In this document: piece after piece, positions 57,298 through 64,000 of the stretch
How positions within the stretch are numbered: position 1 is the first letter of the stretch
Layout of the letters: each line of letters begins with the position of its first letter
Assembly: GCA_003116995.1 (NCBI GenBank)
Contig: BDSL01000048.1
Location: 620,001-684,000 of the forward strand
Reading direction: 5' to 3'
Source: Yamagishiella unicocca
Taxonomy: Eukaryota; Chlorophyta; Chlorophyceae; Chlamydomonadales; Volvocaceae
DNA length: 64,000 nucleotides
Program-made: the position numbers and the translations under genes
Notes under the pieces: model-generated
Databases searched by the model: none
Told to the model about the DNA's origin: nothing
Seen by the model: the letters and a program-made list of their open reading frames with translations, nothing else

Positions 57298-58058
57298 GTG
57301 CCAGGCGCACGAAGTCATCGAGGTCTCATCCGATGATGGCGATGATGACGGTGGGTGGGTCGGCGTGCATGTTGTTTTGTGGGGGGGGTGGCATGGATCC
57401 TCGTCCTGTTCCTTGCCAATGTATTTCACATGGACGGTTCAGCATGGACTGTAACCCGATGGCACGCTGACCAGTGCAGTGCACCTCTGGCCTGTCAGCA
57501 ACCCGCGCCTGTTTCGCCCGCCCCCATCCAGGGTCCACGGCGCAGCGCGCTGCTGCACGGTCCGCCGACCAGGCGGGGACACGGGTGGCCGCGGCTGTGT
57601 GGCCGCCAGGCGGCGGAGCGGGGGCTTCCGTGCTGCCAACTGGCACCACGGACCAGCGCGACGCGGTGCCTCGGCGGTACCGCACGGGCGGTAACCGCTG
57701 CGGTGGGGCATGTGAAAACTGCAGACATCCCCACTGGAAGAAGGGGTGCCTCGGACCCATGGCCAGAATGCAAGCGCAGACGCCTGCTCCTCCGCTGGTG
57801 CCGTGCCCTCCGGCCCCGCAGCTGGTGCAGCGCCAGCAGCAGGCCATCATCTCGGACATGCAGCAAGTGCTCAGCGCCATGCAGGACTTCCTTGCGGCGA
57901 TGCAGGGTCAACCGCAGCCGTCCTCAACCCCACGACAAACTGTACAGCGCCGTGCAAGGCAGCAACCGCAGCGGGTGATGTGTGTCGTGGACCTGGAGCG
58001 CCGTGGCTATGTGTGCAACCCGCGCCAGCGCTCCCTATCGCCACATGGCTGGACGTAG
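57298..58058 (+). CDS. Cys-rich coiled-coil protein of the KDZ element
   Basis: A short acidic stretch (HEVIEVSSDDGDDD, 57310-57351) resembles a SUMO-interacting motif and is followed by a possible GTGGGT donor. A later open frame (57474-58058) holds a zinc-ligand-like cluster (CGGACENCRHPHWKKGC), a Pro-rich linker, a Gln/Met helix of coiled-coil type (QQQAIISDMQQVLSAMQDFL) and a basic tail. Cys-cluster domains accompany KDZ transposases in fungi and algae, so this may be an N-terminal part of the transposase or a helper protein. The join between the two parts is not established, and a further upstream frame begins at 56770 (MAESGDRRPAGVGHLVVK). Confidence 0.45.
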
Positions 58059-58812
58059 AGCCCGTGCGGCATGCGCTGCCGCAGCGGGTTACCCCCTGTG
58101 ACTCCGTCGGCCAGGTTTGCAGCGAGCGCGTTACCCATGTTCTCGTGCGACAGCACCCCGCGCCCGAGCGCTTCGGTAGCGGCATGTGGCTTAGCGTGTC
58201 GTATAAGATGTCGTGAGTTTGGCCGTGGCACGCGAATCGCGGGCCAAACGCGGTCATGTGTTTTAGAGGCACTCGCTCGACGCAAATTAGCGTGCACCTT
58301 TGCGCGTGGAAGCCGCGCAAATGGGTGTTTTTACGTGTGCGTACGTTTAAGTAAGCGCAGGGGTGCAGTCGCAATGCAGGATGTGTGTGTGTGTCTGTGT
58401 GTCTGGCGCTTCGCAAGAGGCAATTCGGCAGTCAGGGCAGGCAGGTTTAACGGTCGAGGGGGGAGGTATGAAAAGTAAGCCCGAGTGACGAGAATCTAGG
58501 GGAGGGGACAGATGGCGGGAGGTCACCCCAGACAATCTTCTGCGGTCTGGACCTCGTTGCGAGGGTGTGTTTACTGGCAGAGGACTGGTTCGTAAGGACG
58601 TCGCAGAGGACTGGGTCGTGAGGACGCGACCGACAGGAGGGACGTTTGATCCCGTAATGTGGTAATTTCGTGGAATTGTCGGTCTCTCGCCGTTCTCTCT
58701 GGAAAGCCAATGCGACCCATGGGCCGTTTGGGAACCGATACGACGGTCATGAAGCGTGCAATGACAACGACACGTTGCACATGCAGCTTCTCGAGCCCTA
58801 GCTCTACCAGTA

Positions 58813-59428
58813 TTGAAGAGAATGTCACAGCGCCAGCACAAACGTCAGGCTAACGATCACCTGCTGTTGAGTAGTAGGCTGCTACACGCCACAGGGCCGG
58901 ACGATATAGTTTTTGCTGGCGTCTTTGAAAAGCAAGTGAATGAGTTTGACATATACGCATCAAAGCACGCCAAGAGGTCACCAGATTGGACCCGGTGGCT
59001 GATTCAGCTCGCGCAGCCGCTCGCAACCGAACACCTCACTGCCGCCGGGTAGCGTGCAAGTGCGTATATCGGACAGCACGTACGGCCTCAATGAGAGTGT
59101 GGCTAGTGACGCAAAGCGCAATCGGACGCGGCGCTGGGGCCGTTACGAGGACGACGTGCGCAAACACGTACGAGAGCAAGGCGAGGCCAAGCCCTTCGTG
59201 GGGTACATTCTCTCCGTTGGTACTGATGGTGCAACCAAGACCATCCTCGGCGGGCAGCGTGCGCGGGCCATGTTCTCCAGCAGAACCTGGGTGCAGCAAT
59301 TCGAGCGGTACGTCATGGAAGCACGTGGAGGGGCTTCAATCGGTGCACGTGTTTGTTTAGGCAAAAGCAAGGGCGGTACCAAGTCCCCCCTCTCCCCCCG
59401 GTCCCACCATTACGTACGCAGGACATAG
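58813..59428 (+). CDS. Further KDZ-element coding stretches, unknown function
   Basis: Two adjacent frames look coding: 58813-59052 (GPDDIVFAGVFEKQVNEFDI, then DWTRWLIQLAQPL) and 59054-59428 (GRYEDDVRKHVREQGEAKP, then GYILSVGTDGATKTILGG). They probably join by a short intron or frameshift near 59050. They lie between the Cys-rich frame and the transposase core and may be the middle of one large protein. No domain is recognised. Confidence 0.4.
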
Positions 59429-59554
59429 CAGCTTCCGCCCCCTGCGTTCTTCGAAGCCCAGGTGCGACTCGATGGGGCGGGTCGCCTTGCTGCTCCTGCG
59501 AGGTGTACGGCGCGACCACACAGCCCTGCTTGCGTCTCAGATATGCTGAGTTCC

Positions 59555-59694
59555 GCGGTCTGATCACTGCGGTCTGATCACTGCGGTCTGATCACTGCGG
59601 TCTGATCACTGCGGTCTGATCACTGCGGTCTGATCACTGCGGTCTGATCACTGCGGTCTGATCACTGCGGTCTGATCACTGCGGTCTGATCACT
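59555..59694. repeat. 14-bp tandem repeat, ten exact copies
   Basis: GCGGTCTGATCACT repeats ten times without change inside the KDZ element, just before the last long transposase frame. Each copy contains the palindrome TGATCA. Confidence 0.97.
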
Positions 59695-59831
59695 GCGTCC
59701 CTCAGCGACTGGCCCGTAGCGGCAGGGCGAGCGGACTAGGGGTGCCGCGTGGTACACGTCGGGAATGGTGACCCATTAATACCTGACAACGGCAGTGCGG
59801 GCGCCGGCCCAGCGGACAGCGTGCTGTTGCC

Positions 59832-61076
59832 GTGCAGCCCGGGGATTACATCTGGCTGGAGGATGGGTCGCTGGACGGCACCATCGTGCGCTGCGTACAG
59901 CGCGGCCAAGGCCTGCGCTACTGCCACAGTGGGCACGGCAGCAAATGCTCCCTTGTGTCCAGCGTGGGCCGGGCATTCCGTGCAGAGCTGCCCTGGGCGC
60001 ACACGGTGCAGAGCGACCAAATCGCCGGTGGGACGGCCGGCCGGGAGGCACAGGGTGTCGATGGCGGCGACGGAGGTGGTGTCGTGAGCGGCAGCGGAAA
60101 CAGCGACAGCAATGATGGCGGAGAGGATGGTGAGGAGCCCGCCCAAGACACGACTGGTCGACTGCCTTGCCAGCACTGCACCGGCGTCGCTTATTTGCCG
60201 GCGGCTGCTGCAAAGCAAGCGATCAAGCCGTGGCTGGAAGGCAACGTGAAAAACCTGCGGGACAAGGGCGACGTTATGCACCGCACCGCCCCGGTACTGT
60301 GGAGCGCTCTGGAGGTAATGCTGGACGTGGCACCGGATTGCGCCGTGTCGCTGCGGGACTTCCTCGGCCGCTTGTGCACCCTCGCTGAGCTGTGCGTGAT
60401 TGGGTTGACGGCGGCGCCATGTTCACGGAGGCTGACGTGCCGTCTGCTGAGTCGGACGCCTGCCTGCAGACGGGGGTGTGCTGCGGCTTGGGCCGTGTGC
60501 GGAATCGGGTACCGGTACAGGTGGAGATGGACGAGGGGGGAAGCGGGCGGCGATCCGCGGAGCAGGGTGGTGACACAGCGTGCTCTCGTGCATTCGTCGC
60601 CCGGGGGCCCCGGACAGGGGGCGTCTTCACCCTGTTCTGTGAGCACCTTATTCATCCTGCCAAAGGCAGAGGGCCGAAATGAGGTATACAGCTGGATGGT
60701 GCAGTACCTGGCGACTGCGCCCGACCTGCACGCATGCAACCTGCACGAATACTGCGCAAACCGCGCTCCCTCGTTTTTTGCGGGCACGCAGTTCGCAGTG
60801 GACCGGTTCCACTGGGGGAACCACGTCAGCTGCTCACATGCGTACAACCTGTCGCTGTTCCCCGGACTCGCGCACATTAACTCGGAGGTGGCGGAGCAGG
60901 TCAACAGTGAGCTACGACCGTTTAAATCGATGCTCAGTCAGATGACGCAGGCCAATTTCATGACGTGCATGCGGCTGGCGCTCCACCACCGGAACAGCGC
61001 GCGTGTTGATGCGCTGACTCGACGAATGGAGTACGTACGTCAGCTCGACGGCCTCGCGGCCGGTTCGGGACAGTGA
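59832..61076 (+). pseudogene. KDZ transposase core, frame apparently disrupted
   Basis: The first part of this 414-codon frame (QPGDYIWLEDGSLDGTIVRC to LGRLCTLAEL, near 60390) and the last part (from FILPKAEGRNEVYSWMVQYL, about 60650) look coding. Between them the coding-like sequence is in another frame (60392-60682), which ends with GGVFTLFCEHL, the family's characteristic stretch before the catalytic region. The C-terminal part carries HACNLHEYCANRAPSFF, FAVDRFHWGNHVSCSHAYNL and NSEVAEQVNSEL, which fit the second Asp, third Asp-His and Glu regions of KDZ DDE transposases. No splice pair explains the frame change at 60.64 kb, so an indel is likely. The element may depend on a transposase supplied elsewhere. 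Confidence 0.7.
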
Positions 61077-61814
61077 TGGCGGGCATCGGGACTTGACAGT
61101 TCAAGGGCCATGGACGGACTGACGTGGCAGCACGTGTGTGACGTTCAGTGGAAGGGGGAGGGGGAGCGGCTACAGCTGTGTTTCAACCGGCAAGTGGCGT
61201 TGAGTATAACTGACTGTGTGACACTGTCTCGTGATAACGAATGAATTAGGGGGCTCATTGACATGCATGGTTGTAACGCGGGGCTTTTCGTGTGGTGCTC
61301 AAAAGTGGCTGCATCCCTGCACCAGGATTGACCCGCTGTCCTGCGAGACAGAGCCCGTTCATGTCGAGAATGAGATGCTTATGACCCACACGGTACCAGG
61401 CCACGCGTACGTCCGTGTGGTTCGTACGACAGGCGCCACTCCAGCCGTCCATTACCACAACCAACCAGCGTAATGAATCTGAATCGTTCAGTTTGCAAAC
61501 ACCGTGGCGCCGTGTCAGACAGTGAGAGCGTTGCTAGGCTGTGCATCGTCGTACACGCCGCTGGGCCATCATCGTACACGCCGCTGGGCCATCATCGTAC
61601 ACGCCGCCGGGCCAGGCCCTGGCGACGGCGGGTGCTGCTGCAGCGGCCCGCGTCGCCCAACCCCAAACCCCAGCCGCCACCCCCGCTCCAGCCCGCCAGG
61701 CCGCCACCCCCGTGCTCAGATGCCGCGTTCGCCGTGCGATCCCGTCCCGTCGCTACAAAGCAGATGTGACGCCCCGAAGCCGCCCACATTACATAACTCA
61801 ATCGCGCATTGGCA

Positions 61815-62160
61815 GGGCGCCGGTCGCCGCTTTCCGCCATCCTAGGCTGTGTAGTACGCTGTAAGTGACTTATGAAAGAGGCAGGTCGTGGAACAGGTAG
61901 AAAGGCCGCGCGGCGACTGGCTGCAAGCTGCAATGCGCGCGGCCGGTGTCCGCGCGAGGCGCGAGTTCCGCAGGCGTCCTACGGGCGTTGTAAATATTAA
62001 AGATTGATCGCTATGGCAGCCGTGCGCGGCGCCAGGTGCTATGTATTGTGATTTGCAGCGCATGCGAATTGCAATTCGCGTTGGATGAAATTCGGCGGGA
62101 GTACGGCTTACTTTCATCCCGGATTTCCGATGAAATCCGGCGAATTGCGGGCACATGAGG
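61815..62160 (-). repeat. Right terminal inverted repeat of the KDZ element
   Basis: Exact reverse complement of 56450-56795. Chance ORFs in it repeat those of the left copy. Confidence 0.95.
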
Positions 62161-62166
62161 CCTGTG

Positions 62167-62867
62167 GCATTCTAGCAGCACATGTTGCTCGTCTTCTACG
62201 GCACCCGAACTGCACATCCTGCACACCCTCTGTTGCCTAGGCCGGTGAATCCCACCACTTACTGGCCTATTTGCCTCTAGATCCCAGCATCCCAAACGGA
62301 ACCTCATCAATGCCACGTGGTGCCGTCGTGGTATATAGATAGCCACATGTCCAACTCCACGCTTGGAGTCCCTGATAGCATCGTAACCCATCCACTGCTT
62401 ATATCGGCACATTTTGACGCCCGGTTGCAACCCGTCAGAGACAAAAGCCCTGGGGTCTCCTTGCAGCCTTGGATTATCCCAATCAGCCATAAAGCGACGC
62501 CAGAGCAGGTCAAGCAGCTCGCCCGTCGGGAGCTCCTGCTTGATCAGCCATCCGGCAATAACTCGGGGACGCCCCTCACGGGTTGTCCCTACTGCAGGCT
62601 GTCCCTGCCTCCAATTAAAACCCAGCCTATCACAGACCTTCAACACTTTCGCGCTCCAGGAGTCATTAGCAAAGTTACCCTCGACCGCCATTTGGATATC
62701 TTCCTGCATAACAGCGTTCGCCAATGATTCTGGTTGCTTCACAATCCGGTTCCAAAAGCCAAACATTAGCTGCGCCCAGAAAAAGGGCAGTGGTAGCTGT
62801 GACAGCTCAGCGTACAGCAGCCGGTGCGTGGGCAATGAGGTCCCAGTGACTCTTCGCAAAAACAACG
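62167..62867 (-). mobile_element. LINE retrotransposon, 5' part of the surviving fragment
   Basis: The minus-strand frame reads LRRVTGTSLPTHRLLYAELS, LPLPFFWAQLMFGFWNRIV and CDRLGFNWRQGQP, then a zinc-knuckle-like RVCRMCSSGAVEDEQHVLLE, typical of the C-terminal end of algal LINE reverse transcriptases (L1/Dualen-like). The reverse transcriptase core is absent, so the copy is 5'-truncated at about 62867, next to TCTGATGAT (62868-62876), matching the duplication at 56152-56160. The KDZ element interrupts it within the ECTAYAEL codons. Confidence 0.85.
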
Positions 62868-62880
62868 TCTGATGATGATG

Positions 62881-64000
62881 ATGATGTTTACAAGTGACTT
62901 GTACGATTCAGACGAGCCAGGAGGGAGGAGCAGGATTGCGACCGTATTCTAGAGAAATACGCCGAGCACAAGTACGCCGAAATACGCCGAAATACGCCAG
63001 CAAGGTGGACGATTTTTTGGGCGGCGTATTCCTGGCGTATTGTTGGCGTAATGTTTACCTGCTTTGGTCGTACAGGCCCCAAAACTGCTTGTTTCGAGCC
63101 CGGAGAACGCGTTGTGAGAAGTGCATTGCTAGAGGCCGGCATAGATAAACAGTCAGTGTCCACGTGACCACGTCAGGCGGCGGAGATGGATGATGGGCCC
63201 AAAGCAAAGAGGGCCAAACGTGGTCCCAAACCAGGTGTAACCAACGACTATTTCGATGATGAAGGGGCATATTGCCCTAGCGCACGCCGTTTCTCTAAAA
63301 CGTGCATGCTGGAGAACTGGGTGGGTGGGGTTGCGAAGAAACCCGGCTACTCGACGTGGGAGGTGCAGCTGGTGCATAGGCGTTGGAGGGAGAGGGGGGA
63401 TTGCGAGGGGTATGCATGGGCGGGGGGGGGTCCAGGGGAGTTGGGGTTGGCGCGCGGTGTGTTTTTTGTGCGTGTGTGTCCTCGTGTGGCTGGGGAAGAG
63501 GCTAAGACAGATGTTTATCTGGTAGCACCCTGGTCGCGTCCTGGTGGTCCAAGGGACGCAAATTGGATGGTTTTTTGCCCTGATCGCCCCCCTCCCTCCC
63601 CTCCCTCCCCTCTCTCCCCTCCCCTCACTCCCTGGCTCTTCTCGCCTACGACTGAGCCCGATAGTCCGGTCTAGCGGTCTATAATGGTGCAAATAATACG
63701 CTTGTTATTCGCCAGCATTTTGCAAGTGTTTCTGACACGAAATTCTGTAAGAGGAAATACGCCAAGGCAAATGTATTACGCCGAGGAAAGTGCGGGTGTC
63801 GTGCAATACGCCATACGCCTGGCGTATTATTTTGGGGGGTCGTAATACGCCGGACGACCAAAAAGAATACCTGGTGATGCGGACGCCAGCTGCAAAAGTA
63901 ATGCCCAAACAATTACTGTAAACAGCTGCCCAAATAATAATCGCGTTCCGAGTCGACAGGTCTCGAGTGGAAGCAAAAATGAGGTCGGCAGGGCTTGATC
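62881..64000. mobile_element. Probable DNA transposon part with ATACGCC motifs
   Basis: ATACGCC or TACGCC occurs in clusters at 62955-63000 (four copies) and 63755-63855 (several), and inverted as GGCGTA(T) at 63021-63050 and 63815-63825. Dense motifs in both orientations resemble the subterminal binding sites of a transposase. The enclosed ORF at 63186 begins with a basic, NLS-like segment. No terminal repeats or ends were defined, and the element may run past the window. Confidence 0.45.
63186..63674 (+). CDS. ORF with NLS-like start, possible transposase N-terminus
   Basis: It begins MDDGPKAKRAKRGPKPGVTN, a basic nuclear-localisation-like segment, followed by DYFDDEGAYCPSARRFSKTC. The first 50-60 codons look coding. 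The later part (Gly-rich, then poly Ser-Pro from a CCCTCC tract) does not, so an intron probably begins near 63330-63340. The ATACGCC clusters on both sides suggest it belongs to a DNA transposon. No family is recognised. Confidence 0.35.
   Translation: MDDGPKAKRAKRGPKPGVTNDYFDDEGAYCPSARRFSKTCMLENWVGGVAKKPGYSTWEVQLVHRRWRERGDCEGYAWAGGGPGELGLARGVFFVRVCPRVAGEEAKTDVYLVAPWSRPGGPRDANWMVFCPDRPPPSPPSPLSPPLTPWLFSPTTEPDSPV

Larger units (their letters stand above)
56444..62166 (+). mobile_element. KDZ-type (Zisupton-like) DNA transposon, 5.7 kb
   Basis: The element is bounded by identical 346-bp inverted repeats (56450-56795 and 61815-62160) and flanked by GCATTCT on both sides (56437-56443 and 62167-62173), a 7-bp or imperfect 8-bp target duplication. 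It splits a LINE coding sequence, which reads through correctly when the element and one duplication are ignored, so the ends are well defined. Inside, on the plus strand, are a Cys-rich coiled-coil frame and a transposase whose motifs (HACNLHEYCANR, FAVDRFHWGNHVSCSHAYNL, NSEVAEQVNSEL) match the Kyakuja-Dileera-Zisupton DDE family. TIR identity indicates a young insertion, although the transposase frame seems interrupted. Confidence 0.85.

Noticed and set aside
61473..61864. Pro/Ala-rich ORFs in three frames near the right KDZ end
   Set aside because: Created by a short tandem repeat (CGTACACGCCGCTGGGCCAT) and GC-rich sequence; no consistent frame.

Overview
The window looks like nuclear DNA of a volvocine green alga (Chlorophyceae). 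The genes are intron-rich, with short exons ending in GTGCGT/GTGAGT/GTACGT-type donors and CAG acceptors. Coding exons are GC-rich and carry Ala/Gly/Ser/Pro low-complexity inserts, with TGTAA poly(A)-like signals in places. There are also two tyrosine-kinase-like (TKL) kinases and several transposon types known from these algae. No prokaryotic operons, rRNA or convincing tRNA were seen. Most long single-frame ORFs here are not genes. The real genes were found by joining short exons whose phases and splice sites agree.

Layout. 1-4.5 kb: no confident gene. 4.5-5.6 kb (-): two-exon gene of unknown function. 7.5-10.1 kb (-): complete seven-exon SSU72, the RNA polymerase II CTD phosphatase. 12.1-12.6 kb (-): ribosomal protein eS27. 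Head-to-head with it, 13.0-16.5 kb (+): six-exon MAK16 (60S ribosome assembly), with four copies of a 220-bp repeat in its fourth intron. 16.5-23.8 kb: repeat-rich DNA with a 755-bp tandem duplication. 23.8-32.8 kb (+): a large TKL kinase of about 18-19 exons whose introns hold copies of a dispersed repeat. 33-37.9 kb: repeats, a 38-bp array and a perfect 75-bp-arm inverted repeat. 37.9-42.1 kb (+): a second TKL kinase of nine exons, with a myristoylation-type N-terminus and a stop codon supplied by the dispersed repeat. 44.3-49.4 kb (+): ten-exon malonyl-CoA decarboxylase. 49.3-50.7 kb: a Pro/Ala-rich ORF of doubtful status.

52-64 kb is a transposon cluster. It holds a frameshifted DNA-adenine-methyltransferase-like sequence (52.6-53.1 kb, -) framed by two same-orientation 21-bp minisatellites. 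Next is a lone first exon of ALG14 (55.8-56.0 kb, -). Just upstream of that exon is a 5'-truncated LINE, split by a 5.7-kb KDZ-type (Kyakuja-Dileera-Zisupton) DNA transposon with identical 346-bp terminal inverted repeats and a 7-bp target duplication. The window ends in a region dense in ATACGCC motifs in both orientations, probably part of another DNA transposon.

The housekeeping genes cover transcription (SSU72), ribosome production (eS27 and MAK16, possibly sharing a promoter), lipid/CoA metabolism (malonyl-CoA decarboxylase) and N-glycosylation (ALG14 fragment). The less usual content is the nested KDZ element, the methyltransferase fossil, the long perfect hairpin and the repeat that became part of a kinase coding sequence. 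Exon calls rest on reading frame, splice consensus and recalled family motifs; no database search was possible.
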